From assembly GCF_021869765.1 (NCBI RefSeq), contig NZ_CP084580.1, forward strand, positions 1,736,001-1,800,000: a stretch of DNA of 64,000 nt, read 5' to 3'. A model generated the notes under the pieces. It was not told the origin of the DNA and ran no database searches. It saw nothing but the letters and a program-made list of their open reading frames with translations. The DNA comes from Chryseobacterium sp. MEBOG06 (GTDB taxonomy: Bacteria > Bacteroidota > Bacteroidia > Flavobacteriales > Weeksellaceae). The position numbers were made by a program, and so were the translations under genes. Shown in pieces: positions 17,248 through 26,848 of the stretch. Within the stretch, counting starts at the first letter, position 1. Each line of letters starts with the position of its first letter.

Positions 17248-18849
17248 TTATTCCTTAATAAACTTTTCATAATAGACTTTATCCTTTGTCTGAATTTTCA
17301 GATAATAAATTCCCTTTGCAAAATCTTCAACCTTTATAGATTTTAGGTTGCTGTTCTTTCTGACCAGTCTTCCCAGATTGTCATAGATTTCCAATGACTG
17401 TATTTCTTCTTCAGAGGTAATATTCAGAATGTTTTTAACGGGATTGGGGAATAGGGTAAGTTTTTCCTTTCTTACAATTTCAGAAGCATTCAGAACAGAA
17501 TTGTATAAACTTCCGAAATTTAGAATACCATATCCTATCTGATCACTGGGGTTGGGATAAAGGGATGCAGTTTGTCTCAGCCTTGTTCTTATCTGGTCCC
17601 TGTTCATTGCAGGAAATGCCTGTATAAGACAAGCTACTCCTCCCGCTGCAATTGGGGTAGAAATAGAAGTCCCGTTTACAATAATAGTGTTGTTATCATA
17701 AACTGTTGTTGTGCCTGTACCCTGGGTACTTCCGTCAGGCTTTACGACTCCAAGAGCATTAGGCCCGAAAGAAGAGAAGTCCGAAGGATTTCCTGCAGAA
17801 TCCACAGAACCAATGGAGAATACTTTGGCATTGTCTGAAGGGGTCAGAAGATAATGCCAGGGCTGTTCCCCTGAATTTCCGGCAGCCGCAAGAACAAAAA
17901 TTCCCTTCTCAGCCGCAATTTGTGCCCCTCTCGCAATGAAGGAAGTAGTTCCGTTCATATCAGCATAGGTGTAATTATAGCGTGAGTCATCAAATATATT
18001 ATATCCCAGAGATGAGGTAATAATCTCAACTCCTTTTCTATCGGCTTCCTCTGCAGCTTCAATCCAATATAACTCCTCTTCAGGAACTTCAACCGCTGCA
18101 TTCTCACTACGGTACAGATAAAAATCTGCATCAGGTGCTGAACCTACGAAAGTATCTTCCAGATATCCGCCAATAGCCCCCAGAATTGCTGACCCATGAG
18201 TGCTGAGTGAAGTGTTGTAGATATCTCCGGTTTTCGTAACGAAATCATAAGCATCTTTTATGTGGTTTCCATTCCATAATCTTGAAAAAGCACTGCCTGT
18301 ATTCACTGTCGGAAATCCGGCATCTATGACCGCTATGGAAATACCTGTTCCCGTATATCCTGCGACATGCAGAGGACGTAAATTTACCTGGTCAATTTGT
18401 GCGGCACCAGAGCCATAATTGAAACTGGTAAGTACCTTATTGATACTGGAATCGTCTTTCCATTTTCCGGGTGCTGATTTTACTAAAACCGAGCTGTTTT
18501 TGGCAAAACTTTCTACTGAAAGTACGAAAGACAGGCCCTGAAGTATTGTTTTTTGGGCAGTAGTAACATTGACAGCAGCTCCGTTAAGCCATTTTGAATA
18601 ATCAACTACAGTAAAACCCAGATTTTGAAGATTCTGAATATAAGACTGCTCAATAGGAGCATCCTGGTCATTAAGCGGAATTCCCAGTGTTGTACGTCTG
18701 CTGAGTGATTTTTGGCTCAATTCTGTAAGCGGATTAGCATAAAATGCAGCTTTATTAGGCTTGTCCGTGAAGTAAACAAAAACAAGTTCTGTCTGGGCAG
18801 CTACATGGAGATAACCGGTTAGTAAACAAAAGAGTAAAAGTTTTTTCAT
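17248..18849 (-). CDS. secreted S8 (subtilisin-like) serine peptidase, T9SS cargo
   Basis: A 533-residue protein with a signal peptide (about 1-18), an N-terminal inhibitor-like pro-region, then a peptidase S8 domain. The catalytic triad can be placed at D176 (AVIDAG), H218 (STHGSAIL) and S395 (NGTSIS). The C-terminal 75 residues are a type A type IX sorting domain (LTLFPNPVKNILNI, LEIYDNLGRLV, GIYYLKI), which directs export across the outer membrane and attachment or release. It is probably an extracellular protease. It stands alone between ppc and the aminotransferase gene. Confidence 0.92.
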   Translation of the reverse strand: MKKLLLFCLLTGYLHVAAQTELVFVYFTDKPNKAAFYANPLTELSQKSLSRRTTLGIPLNDQDAPIEQSYIQNLQNLGFTVVDYSKWLNGAAVNVTTAQKTILQGLSFVLSVESFAKNSSVLVKSAPGKWKDDSSINKVLTSFNYGSGAAQIDQVNLRPLHVAGYTGTGISIAVIDAGFPTVNTGSAFSRLWNGNHIKDAYDFVTKTGDIYNTSLSTHGSAILGAIGGYLEDTFVGSAPDADFYLYRSENAAVEVPEEELYWIEAAEEADRKGVEIITSSLGYNIFDDSRYNYTYADMNGTTSFIARGAQIAAEKGIFVLAAAGNSGEQPWHYLLTPSDNAKVFSIGSVDSAGNPSDFSSFGPNALGVVKPDGSTQGTGTTTVYDNNTIIVNGTSISTPIAAGGVACLIQAFPAMNRDQIRTRLRQTASLYPNPSDQIGYGILNFGSLYNSVLNASEIVRKEKLTLFPNPVKNILNITSEEEIQSLEIYDNLGRLVRKNSNLKSIKVEDFAKGIYYLKIQTKDKVYYEKFIKE

Positions 18850-18938
18850 GAGATTAATTTGTATAAAGATAAAAACAAAATCAATAAAATTTTTGATAGG
18901 ATTTTAAATTCCTTATTTTTACAGAAATATTTATCTAT

Positions 18939-20063
18939 ATGAAAAAAATTCAGATGGTTGACTTGCAAAGTCAGTATTACAAAATAAAGAATGATGTAGA
19001 CAATGCGGTTTTGAATGTAATGGATTCTGCAGCGTTTATTAACGGCCCTGAAGTAAAGTCTTTCCAGAATGAATTGGAGTCTTATTTAGACGTAAAACAC
19101 GTTATTCCATGTGCCAATGGTACAGATGCATTACAGATTGCCCTGATGGCTTTAGATCTGAAAGAAGGAGATGAGATTATTACAGCTGATTTTACTTTTG
19201 CTGCCACAGTGGAAGTTATTCACCTGCTTAAGTTAAAATCTGTATTGGTAGATGTTGACTATGATACCTTTACGATTTCAACAGAAGATTTGAGAAAAGC
19301 AATTACACCCAGAACAAAAGCGATCATTCCTGTACATTTATTCGGACAGTGTGCGAATATGGAAGAGATCCTGAAAATAGCTGAAGAGCACAATTTATAT
19401 GTTATTGAAGACAATGCTCAGGCAATTGGTGCTGAGTATACATTCTCTGACGGTACAGTAAAGTTTGCCGGAACAATGTCTACCGTAGGAACCACTTCAT
19501 TCTTCCCTTCAAAAAACCTGGGATGCTATGGTGATGGTGGAGCTATTTTTACCAATAATGATGAACTGGCGCACCGTTTAAGAGGTATTGTCAACCACGG
19601 AATGTACGAAAGATATTATCATGATGAAGTAGGAGTGAACTCCCGTTTGGATAGTATTCAGGCAGCTGTTTTAAGAAAGAAACTTCCTCATCTTGATACT
19701 TATAACGAAGCAAGAAGAAGAGCTGCTGACTTTTATGATGAAGCATTCGAAGGAAACCCGAATATTCTTACCCCAAAAAGAGCTGAAAATTCTACCCATG
19801 TATTTCACCAGTATACTTTAAGAATTCTGAACGGAAAACGTAACGAACTTCAGAAGTTTTTAACGGAAAAAGAAATTCCTGCAATGATCTATTATCCTGT
19901 AGCGTTAAGAAAGCAAAAAGCCTATTTCCAGGAAAGCAATGATGCAGATTTTGTAAATACAGATAAGCTTTTGGAAGAGGTGATCTCTTTACCGATGCAC
20001 ACGGAATTAGATGAAGAGCAGCTGAAGTATATTACAGATGCAGTGCTTGAGTTTATGGGATAA
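18939..20063 (+). CDS. DegT/DnrJ/EryC1/StrS-family sugar aminotransferase
   Basis: A 374-residue PLP enzyme that aminates a keto group on a nucleotide sugar. The cofactor lysine lies in FFPSKNLGCYGDGGA, and the substrate and PLP contacts CANGTDALQIAL and EDNAQAIGA are present. The pattern is closest to aminotransferases that make 3-amino or 4-amino sugars (WlbE/WbpE-like); the product cannot be fixed. It overlaps the next gene by one base (TAATG) and is followed by galE and a cytidylyltransferase, pointing to surface-glycan precursors. Confidence 0.85.
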   Translation: MKKIQMVDLQSQYYKIKNDVDNAVLNVMDSAAFINGPEVKSFQNELESYLDVKHVIPCANGTDALQIALMALDLKEGDEIITADFTFAATVEVIHLLKLKSVLVDVDYDTFTISTEDLRKAITPRTKAIIPVHLFGQCANMEEILKIAEEHNLYVIEDNAQAIGAEYTFSDGTVKFAGTMSTVGTTSFFPSKNLGCYGDGGAIFTNNDELAHRLRGIVNHGMYERYYHDEVGVNSRLDSIQAAVLRKKLPHLDTYNEARRRAADFYDEAFEGNPNILTPKRAENSTHVFHQYTLRILNGKRNELQKFLTEKEIPAMIYYPVALRKQKAYFQESNDADFVNTDKLLEEVISLPMHTELDEEQLKYITDAVLEFMG

Positions 20064-20500
20064 TGAAAAATAAGATATTTAAATATAGAATAATTGGAAT
20101 AGCAGTATTTGTATTCCAATTGTTTTTATTTTTACTTTTTTGCTTTGGTATTTATAGATCATTTTTGGAAATCAGTATAGGGAAAATATTTTCAATGGAG
20201 AATTTTCTTTTTCTCTTTACCTTAGCCTTATTTATAAGTTCGTTTTTAAGTTTAATTACTATTTTATTTAAAAGCAAAAAAGCAGTTCTATATTTAAATG
20301 TAAACTATATTTTAATTTTATTATTTTTTATTTTTGAATACATAAAGTTGAGGATTGAAGACTCGTTCGAGAAAGTTGATATTTTGATATTCTTTCTTAC
20401 TTTTTCAACTATATCAGCTTTTCTTTTGATGACGAATATTTTTAAAAATAAAAAAGTGCAATTTCTAGAGTTAGATGATATAGGAAAACACAAAGATTAA
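20063..20500 (+). CDS. four-helix membrane protein, unknown
   Basis: A 145-residue protein with four hydrophobic helices (about 8-30, 45-68, 75-92, 103-122) and no recognised family. It is much more AT-rich than its neighbours, with a Phe/Ile/Leu-heavy make-up. It is translationally coupled to the aminotransferase gene by a TAATG overlap. Its last codons (KHKD-stop) are formed by the first of two tandem 14-bp repeats. It may be a recent insertion into the sugar-gene cluster. Confidence 0.55.
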   Translation: MKNKIFKYRIIGIAVFVFQLFLFLLFCFGIYRSFLEISIGKIFSMENFLFLFTLALFISSFLSLITILFKSKKAVLYLNVNYILILLFFIFEYIKLRIEDSFEKVDILIFFLTFSTISAFLLMTNIFKNKKVQFLELDDIGKHKD

Positions 20501-20516
20501 GGAACACAAAGATTAA
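20487..20516 (+). repeat. tandem 14-bp direct repeat AACACAAAGATTAA
   Basis: Copies at 20487-20500 and 20503-20516 are identical and 2 nt apart, and the first contains the stop codon of the membrane protein. A similar pair of CACAAAAG words occurs after argD (63941-63957). Confidence 0.75.
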
Positions 20517-20525
20517 AAATAAAAA

Positions 20526-21545
20526 ATGGCAATACTTGTTACCGGAGGACTTGGATATATAGGTTCCCACACTGTAGTAGAACTTCTCAATAACGGCTTT
20601 GAGGTGGTTATTGTAGATGATTTATCCAATACAGAAAGGTTTATTTTAAATAATATAGAGGAAATTACAGGTAAAAAGCCGGTTTTTTATCCTTTCGATT
20701 TAAGAAGAAAAGAACTTCTTACACAGGTTTTTGATGCCCATCAGATTGATGGATGTATTCATTTTGCTGCTTATAAAGCAGTGGGAGAGAGTCAGATAAG
20801 ACCTGTAGACTATTATGAGAATAATTTATTTTCATTAATCAATATTCTTCAGGAATTTAAAGCAAGGGAAATCTCCAATTTCATTTTTAGTTCATCCTGT
20901 ACTATATACGGACAGGCTGAAGTGATGCCGATTACCGAGAAGACCCCTTTAAAGCTTCCTGAAAGTGTATATGGGAAAACAAAACAAATGGGAGAAGAGA
21001 TCCTGATTGATTTTGCTAAAGCTTACCACCGTAAAATATCTTTATTGAGATATTTTAATCCTATCGGAGCGCACCCGTCCGGAAAAATCGGAGAATTGCC
21101 AATAGGGGTTCCTAGTAATCTGGTCCCTTTTGTGATGCAGACTGCATCCGGAGTGCGTGAGAAGCTGAATATCTGGGGCAACGACTATGCTACAGAAGAC
21201 GGAACAGCCGTTCGGGATTATGTTTATGTTGTGGATTTGGCGAAGGCCCATGTTGCAGCATTGAAAAAACTTATAGACGATTCTTCAGCTGATTCTTTGA
21301 TTGATATTTACAATCTGGGAACAGGAAACGGCTCGTCTGTATTGGAGGTTGTAAAGGCCTTTGAAAAAGCGAATAACGTTGAAGTACCTTATCAGATCTG
21401 CGCAAGAAGAGAAGGAGATATTACAATCGCTTATGCAGATCCTCAAAAAGCTCAGAAAGAACTTAACTGGAAGTCGGAAACGTCTCTGGAAGAGTCCCTG
21501 AGAACTGTTTGGGAATGGCAGAAATATCTGAACACCAGAAGTTAA
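20526..21545 (+). CDS. galE: UDP-glucose 4-epimerase
   Basis: A 339-residue extended short-chain dehydrogenase that interconverts UDP-glucose and UDP-galactose. The NAD-binding GGLGYIGSH is at residues 6-14, a serine-rich SSSCTIYG segment follows, and the catalytic pair YGKTK is present (ESVYGKTKQMGEE). RYFNPIGAHPSGKIGE matches the GalE substrate-binding stretch. It follows the small membrane protein and precedes the cytidylyltransferase, in an apparent nucleotide-sugar cluster. Length and motifs fit GalE closely. Confidence 0.92.
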   Translation: MAILVTGGLGYIGSHTVVELLNNGFEVVIVDDLSNTERFILNNIEEITGKKPVFYPFDLRRKELLTQVFDAHQIDGCIHFAAYKAVGESQIRPVDYYENNLFSLINILQEFKAREISNFIFSSSCTIYGQAEVMPITEKTPLKLPESVYGKTKQMGEEILIDFAKAYHRKISLLRYFNPIGAHPSGKIGELPIGVPSNLVPFVMQTASGVREKLNIWGNDYATEDGTAVRDYVYVVDLAKAHVAALKKLIDDSSADSLIDIYNLGTGNGSSVLEVVKAFEKANNVEVPYQICARREGDITIAYADPQKAQKELNWKSETSLEESLRTVWEWQKYLNTRS

Positions 21546-21696
21546 TAGCTGGGAGGCTATAAAAATATTTCCGGACACATAAAAGAACAATTTTAAAACG
21601 ATTATAAAACAAATTACAAAACATTTTAACTGAATCTTATGTCTTTTATCCCTTAAAAGGGCATTGGTTTCAGCGAAATTTTAATTTAAAATTAAT

Positions 21697-22149
21697 ATGA
21701 AGACACAAAGAATAGGTATTACATTTTCCTCATTTGATTTATTACATGCGGGACATATCAAAATGCTTGAAGAAGCTAAGACCGTATGTGATTATTTAAT
21801 TGTAGGGCTTCAGATCGATCCGTCTCACGACCGGCCAAACAAAAATAAGCCAAGTCAGACGATCGTGGAACGATATATCCAGTTGAAAGCTGTAAATGCG
21901 GTAGATGAGATCATCCCTTATTATACAGAAGAAGATCTTTTGGATATCTTAAAGTCTTTTGTTATTGACGTAAGAATCATTGGAGATGATTATATGGACA
22001 GAGATTTTACCGGTAAGCAGTACTGTGAGGAAAAAGGAATTGAGATCTTTTATAACAAAAGAGACCATAGGTTTTCCACCAGTGATTTAAGAAGAAGAAT
22101 CTATGAAGCGGAAAAGGAAAAAGATACTAAAGCAGAAACTGTAAAATAA
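21697..22149 (+). CDS. TagD-like cytidylyltransferase family protein
   Basis: A 150-residue nucleotidyltransferase of the HxGH class. The nucleotide-binding HAGH is in FSSFDLLHAGHIKML, and the C-terminal FSTSDLRRRI matches the ISTxxLRRRI signature of glycerol-3-phosphate cytidylyltransferases. It would couple CTP to a small phosphorylated alcohol, such as glycerol-3-phosphate or ethanolamine-phosphate, for glycan or lipid decoration. It lies 151 nt after galE and ends at a strong terminator. The substrate is inferred only. Confidence 0.82.
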   Translation: MKTQRIGITFSSFDLLHAGHIKMLEEAKTVCDYLIVGLQIDPSHDRPNKNKPSQTIVERYIQLKAVNAVDEIIPYYTEEDLLDILKSFVIDVRIIGDDYMDRDFTGKQYCEEKGIEIFYNKRDHRFSTSDLRRRIYEAEKEKDTKAETVK

Positions 22150-22156
22150 AATAATA

Positions 22157-22189
22157 AAAAATCCCGAAAAGTAATTTTTCGGGATTTTT
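22157..22189. terminator. bidirectional terminator
   Basis: A 14-bp stem, AAAAATCCCGAAAA / TTTTCGGGATTTTT, lies between the convergent cytidylyltransferase and receptor genes. Confidence 0.85.
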
Positions 22190-22195
22190 GTTGTA

Positions 22196-24802
22196 TTACA
22201 TAGGGCCACCACCTTGGTCGTCGCCTGCAGCATTAGAATTAATGTCTTTCTTCTTCTTAGGCTGATCTATTTTCTCCCCTTGTTTGAATCTGTAGGTTAA
22301 AGAAATAGAAAACTGCCTTGGCTGCCACTGCATATAATTTCTTCTTGTATAGTCACTGTTGAAACTATAAACCTCTCTGCTTCTTGTATTAAAGATATCC
22401 TGGATATTAAAAGAGATTGTTCCATCTCCTTTCCATATCGTTTTAGAAGCACCAAGATTCAGTGCATACATATCCTGAGTATTTTGATTTGCAGATTTTT
22501 GTGCACCTCTATAGAATCCCTGTAACTGTACGCTTAACGTTTTATCAAGCTTAAATGTTGTATTAAGACGTGCTCTCGTAGAGAAACCACTTCCTGTAAA
22601 ATCCATAGAGCGGGTTTGTTCCTGTTTATCCCTGTCTACAGCAGCATAATAAGCTATTCCGGTAGTTTTATATCCGAACATATCCAGACTACCCATTATT
22701 TTGAACCATGCAAAAGGATCATAGGTGAAATTCAGGTCCAGACCATAACGGTCGTCATTTCCTAAGTTGATAGGTTTAGTATAGAAAACTCCAAGACTTT
22801 CATCCGGTCTGTATACTAACATTTTAGTATCATCCGTAGCATGTCTGTAGTATAATGTAGGATTAACAGTAAACTTTTTTCTGGTAATATTATATCCTAC
22901 TTCAAATGAATCTACATAGGATGGGTTCAAATCTATATTTCCTTCAAAAATATTCTGACTATTGCTATAATTCGGGAAAGGAACCATAAAGAATGATCTG
23001 GGTCTGTCTATCCTACGGGAATAATTAACCAAAATCTGGTTATTCTTGGAAACATCATAGCTCAGGAATACACTTGGGAATAAATTGTTATAGTTTTTAG
23101 TTTTATCTATAGGGGGGTCGTTAGGATTTTGATTGATATAATTAATCTTAACATTTGAAAGTTCATCTCTTAGCCCTAGCTGATAAGCAAAGTTTCCTAT
23201 CTTACTTTTAAACTGTAAATACAGGGCATTGAAGATTTCTCTGTAGTTAGTATTGTTATTATAATTTGGAATATAAGGATTGTTGGAAGTACTACTTACA
23301 AAATTGTCATAGGTATTGTCATTGATATCCAATCTGTATCCCGCTTCAAGTTTAGATTTTTCTCCTAATGGCAATTCATAATCCGCTTTTCCAATAACGG
23401 TCTTACTTACAGAATGTCTTCTTGTGATATCATTAACATCAGGAAGAAGATCATTCGTCTCAAGAATGTTGGCATTGTTGTTACTTCTGTTTCTCTGCAA
23501 ACTTAATGATACAGCTAAATTTTGACCTTTGTCATCAAATTTGTGGTCCAATCCAATATCCCCCTGGAATGCAAGGTTATTAAATACACTTCTAGAATCT
23601 CTTCTTCCAAAAGGGTTTAATAAATTCCATTTTCCTGCAGTGGTAGTTGGATCTGGTGAATCTCTGTAAAACCTGTAAAAACTATCATAAGTGTCAAGAA
23701 TTTCAGTCCCATCTCCTTCAAATGTCCTTACCAATCCGGTTAAGTTGATTGATGTTTTGTCAGAAATATCATAAACAAAACCTGCACTTGCGTTATAATT
23801 TTTGTTATATGTATTATTGGTTGAATTTTGCAGCTGATGTACCAAAACATCATTAGGTTGTTTATTAGGAACTACATCTGGAAAAAGAAGATTGTGATAA
23901 GTAGTCTCAGAATTATTTTTAGTTTTATTTTCAGTGTAGCCGCCACCTCCATTGACAAACCATGTCCAGTTGTTTTTTCTCCAGCTCAAATTGGTATTAA
24001 GAGAAGTTCTTGGGAAATAGCCCAGCGTTCCGACCACACTACCATTAAATCCAACTTTCTTACTTTTTTTAAGAATGATATTTAAAATACCAGAAGTCCC
24101 ACTTGCTTCAAACTTTGAAGAAGGATTGGTAATTACCTCAATTCTTTCGATCTGATCTGCCGGAATACTCTGTAATGCATTAGCTCCATCGTCTATTCCC
24201 AGAAGAGCAGATGGTTTTCCGTTAATAAGAAATTTCACATTAGAACTTCCTCTCATAGAAACTGTACCATCCGTATCCACAGAAACCGAAGGTACATTGG
24301 TTAAAACATCCTGAAGACTTCCTCCTTTACTTACAATATCCTGTGAAGGATCATATGTTTTTTTGTCTAATTCTACCTTATAAGGTTTGGCTGCGGAAGC
24401 AGTAATAACAACACCCTGGATCTCTTTTGTTTTCCCGTCAATAGTAGTGCCTGCTTCAGGCTCTATAGATAATGCACCAATATTACCTGCTGTCGCAATG
24501 TTTTTAGCGACTACAGTTTTCTTGTAATCAATTGCTTCTACCGTAATGTCATAATTCCCGGGCATAAGCTGAAGCTTATACTGTCCTTTTTCATCTGTAA
24601 GAACTGCATCACTTAATGCTTTGTCGGCCTTATTACTGAAGGTTACAGAGGCATAAGGTACCGGTTGATTTTTCTTGTTGACAATAGTCCCTGAAATCCC
24701 CGCTTTTTCTTGTGCAAAAGCGAGTGCTGCTGCCGAAAGTACTAAGGTTAGTCCTAAAGTTTTTCTTGTGAAAATATTGACAATTTCTGTCTTATTCTTC
24801 AT
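22196..24802 (-). CDS. TonB-dependent-receptor-like outer-membrane beta-barrel protein
   Basis: An 868-residue outer-membrane protein. After the signal peptide (about 1-30, ending AFAQ) there is a carboxypeptidase-regulatory-like domain (GISGTIVNKKNQPVPYASVTFSN, about 34-115), a plug domain (GGSLQDVLTNVPSVSVDTDG through ADQIERIEVITNPSSKFEASG), and a long C-terminal barrel ending in FSISLTYRFKQ. A Lys/Asp-rich, Gly-rich tail follows. This matches the Bacteroidetes outer membrane beta-barrel (OMP_b-brl_3) type rather than a SusC protein, and no SusD partner is adjacent. Substrate unknown; it is monocistronic. Confidence 0.85.
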   Translation of the reverse strand: MKNKTEIVNIFTRKTLGLTLVLSAAALAFAQEKAGISGTIVNKKNQPVPYASVTFSNKADKALSDAVLTDEKGQYKLQLMPGNYDITVEAIDYKKTVVAKNIATAGNIGALSIEPEAGTTIDGKTKEIQGVVITASAAKPYKVELDKKTYDPSQDIVSKGGSLQDVLTNVPSVSVDTDGTVSMRGSSNVKFLINGKPSALLGIDDGANALQSIPADQIERIEVITNPSSKFEASGTSGILNIILKKSKKVGFNGSVVGTLGYFPRTSLNTNLSWRKNNWTWFVNGGGGYTENKTKNNSETTYHNLLFPDVVPNKQPNDVLVHQLQNSTNNTYNKNYNASAGFVYDISDKTSINLTGLVRTFEGDGTEILDTYDSFYRFYRDSPDPTTTAGKWNLLNPFGRRDSRSVFNNLAFQGDIGLDHKFDDKGQNLAVSLSLQRNRSNNNANILETNDLLPDVNDITRRHSVSKTVIGKADYELPLGEKSKLEAGYRLDINDNTYDNFVSSTSNNPYIPNYNNNTNYREIFNALYLQFKSKIGNFAYQLGLRDELSNVKINYINQNPNDPPIDKTKNYNNLFPSVFLSYDVSKNNQILVNYSRRIDRPRSFFMVPFPNYSNSQNIFEGNIDLNPSYVDSFEVGYNITRKKFTVNPTLYYRHATDDTKMLVYRPDESLGVFYTKPINLGNDDRYGLDLNFTYDPFAWFKIMGSLDMFGYKTTGIAYYAAVDRDKQEQTRSMDFTGSGFSTRARLNTTFKLDKTLSVQLQGFYRGAQKSANQNTQDMYALNLGASKTIWKGDGTISFNIQDIFNTRSREVYSFNSDYTRRNYMQWQPRQFSISLTYRFKQGEKIDQPKKKKDINSNAAGDDQGGGPM

Positions 24803-24930
24803 AGGTTATTTTTTTGTATAAAATCGTGAAACGATAACCCTTAATATTTTGAATATCCATATCAATTTGATTTCCAAAATATTATGATTTATTTTTTTTA
24901 GCTGTATAAATTTTTAGGTGCTTTCTACAC

Positions 24931-25956
24931 TTACTTTATATTCTTTGAATTGAGCCAGTCCTGATAAGCTTTTGCATTCACAGCATGCTCTTCAGCGCTT
25001 GCTGTAAATTTGTGATATCCAAATCTTGCAGGATCAGCACACATAAATATATAATTGTTGTTTTCTGCATTCAGAACAGCATCCACTGAATTCTTATCTA
25101 CCACACAAATAGGACCCGGAGGAATCCCCGCATTAGCATAAGTGTTATAAGGAGATGGAGTAGACAGATGCTTATATAATACTCTTTTAATAGATTCTTT
25201 AAAATTAGTCTGCTTATTGATTGCATAGATCACCGTAGGATCAGACTGAAGTTTCATTCCTTTTCTGTAACGGTTCAAATATAATCCTGCGATCGTTCTC
25301 ATTTCATCTTTCTTTCCACCGGACTCTTTATACACAATAGAAGCCAGGGCATAAATCTGATCTCTTGTAAGACCGGACTGCTGTTCTTTATTTTTTCTTT
25401 CACTTGTCCAGAAATCATTATACTGATCTTCAAATTTTGAAAAAAATTCTCTCGGGCTTACTGTCCAATAAAAATTATACGTATCAATGAAGAAATATTT
25501 TTTCAAATCTTCAACATCTTTGTATCCTTTCTCCTTTGCAACAACATCAAGATCATTTATGAAATGTAAAGAATCCAGTTCCGTTTTTTTGCTCACTTTG
25601 CCAATCATCTGATACATATCTCCAAAATCTCCGATTCTGAAAGAATTTGCAGTCTGATTACCTGCTTTAATCATATTGACAAGATTTGTATTTCCGGTTC
25701 CGCTCTCAATATGATAACGTCCGGCTTTAAAATTACTGTCAAGACCTTTATCTTTAGCTACCGCTTCAAAAGATTCTCTGTCTTTAATATAGGGAGCAAT
25801 AGAGTCCAGAATCTGTTTGAAACCTGCCTTATGAGGAATCAGAACATAGCCTTCTTTCTCTACGTTATTTCCGTAATATTTATTATAAAATCTCAAACCA
25901 AAAAATCCTGCAACTGCAAAAACAAGCAGAATAATAATGAGAATAGCTTTTTTCAT
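24931..25956 (-). CDS. mltG: endolytic peptidoglycan transglycosylase MltG
   Basis: A 341-residue YceG-family enzyme. One N-terminal membrane helix (about 3-22) is followed by a LysM-like region and the catalytic domain. The catalytic glutamate is E211 in IVYKESGG, followed by the family block LYLNRYRKGMKLQSDPTVIYA. It cuts nascent glycan strands at the inner membrane and helps set their length. It lies 33 nt after dapF on the same strand, linking two cell-wall genes. Confidence 0.93.
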   Translation of the reverse strand: MKKAILIIILLVFAVAGFFGLRFYNKYYGNNVEKEGYVLIPHKAGFKQILDSIAPYIKDRESFEAVAKDKGLDSNFKAGRYHIESGTGNTNLVNMIKAGNQTANSFRIGDFGDMYQMIGKVSKKTELDSLHFINDLDVVAKEKGYKDVEDLKKYFFIDTYNFYWTVSPREFFSKFEDQYNDFWTSERKNKEQQSGLTRDQIYALASIVYKESGGKKDEMRTIAGLYLNRYRKGMKLQSDPTVIYAINKQTNFKESIKRVLYKHLSTPSPYNTYANAGIPPGPICVVDKNSVDAVLNAENNNYIFMCADPARFGYHKFTASAEEHAVNAKAYQDWLNSKNIK

Positions 25957-25989
25957 TCTTAAATATGTTGATTAAAAGTTTTCCTGTTT

Positions 25990-26757
25990 TTAAAGAAGAT
26001 CTGTTTTACCTCTAAAAACTTGCTTTGCCGGACCCTCTAGCCATATTTTGAAGAAAGAATTTCCGTTTTTTTCAGCATATACTTTAAGATTTCCACCTAA
26101 AGTTTTAACTTTTACAGAGGTTAGATTGTGTTTTTGAAGAAAAGTTAAAGCAGAAGCTGTAACTCCGGTTCCGCAGCTGTAAGTTTCATCCTCAACGCCT
26201 CGTTCATAGGTTCTTACAAAAATTTCATTTTCAGAAATTTTTTCAACAAAGTTGACATTGATGCCGTTTTCCTTATAATTTTCTGAATTTCTAATGCTGT
26301 TTCCCTCAGTATACACATTATATTCAGCTAGATTTTTTACATATTTTACATAATGGGGAGATCCGGTATTCAGCACAAAATCGTTTCCGTCATTTGAAAT
26401 AGTATCCACATCAATCATTTTTAACTTGATGATTCCATTGTGGATTTCAGCATCGTGCGCTCCGTCTGTTGCAATAAATTTACATTTATCCTCAAAAATA
26501 TCCAGGAAAAAAGCAAAAGCTACCAGACATCTTCCTCCATTTCCACACATGGTACTTTCGCCGCCATCAGAATTGTAGTAGACCATTTTAAAATCGTAAT
26601 CAGCATCGTTTTCCAATAGAATAAGTCCGTCTGCACCTATTCCAAAACGTCTGTCACATAGTTTTTCAATACTTTTTTTATCTTTAGGAAATTGCAGATC
26701 ACGGTTGTCTACCATTACAAAATCATTTCCTGTTCCCTGATATTTATAAAATTCCAT
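25990..26757 (-). CDS. dapF: diaminopimelate epimerase
   Basis: A 255-residue enzyme that interconverts LL- and meso-diaminopimelate for lysine and peptidoglycan synthesis. The two catalytic cysteines are C71 (MCGNGGRC) and C195 (YSCGTGVTAS). The ATG at 26757 starts the canonical MEFYKYQGTGNDFV; the 9 upstream codons are rejected. A TAATTTTG -7 element lies at 26789-26782 on the minus strand, giving a short leader. It precedes mltG. Confidence 0.95.
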   Translation of the reverse strand: MEFYKYQGTGNDFVMVDNRDLQFPKDKKSIEKLCDRRFGIGADGLILLENDADYDFKMVYYNSDGGESTMCGNGGRCLVAFAFFLDIFEDKCKFIATDGAHDAEIHNGIIKLKMIDVDTISNDGNDFVLNTGSPHYVKYVKNLAEYNVYTEGNSIRNSENYKENGINVNFVEKISENEIFVRTYERGVEDETYSCGTGVTASALTFLQKHNLTSVKVKTLGGNLKVYAEKNGNSFFKIWLEGPAKQVFRGKTDLL

Positions 26758-26781
26758 ATTTTTTTGTCTAAAATGAAGGAG

Positions 26782-26789
26782 CAAAATTA
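26782..26789 (-). promoter_or_regulatory. -7 element of dapF-mltG
   Basis: On the minus strand this reads TAATTTTG, an exact TAnnTTTG match, about 25 nt before the dapF ATG. No clear -33 TTTG is visible. Confidence 0.45.
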
Positions 26790-26804
26790 ATATATTTAAA
26801 ATGA

Positions 26805-26832
26805 AAAACGAACAGTGTTAACTGTTCGTTTT
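26805..26832 (-). terminator. terminator after the repeat-rich lipoprotein
   Basis: A perfect 12-bp stem AAAACGAACAGT / ACTGTTCGTTTT with a GTTA loop lies 17 nt past the lipoprotein stop codon. Confidence 0.8.
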
Positions 26833-26848
26833 GTTATTTATAATCGTT

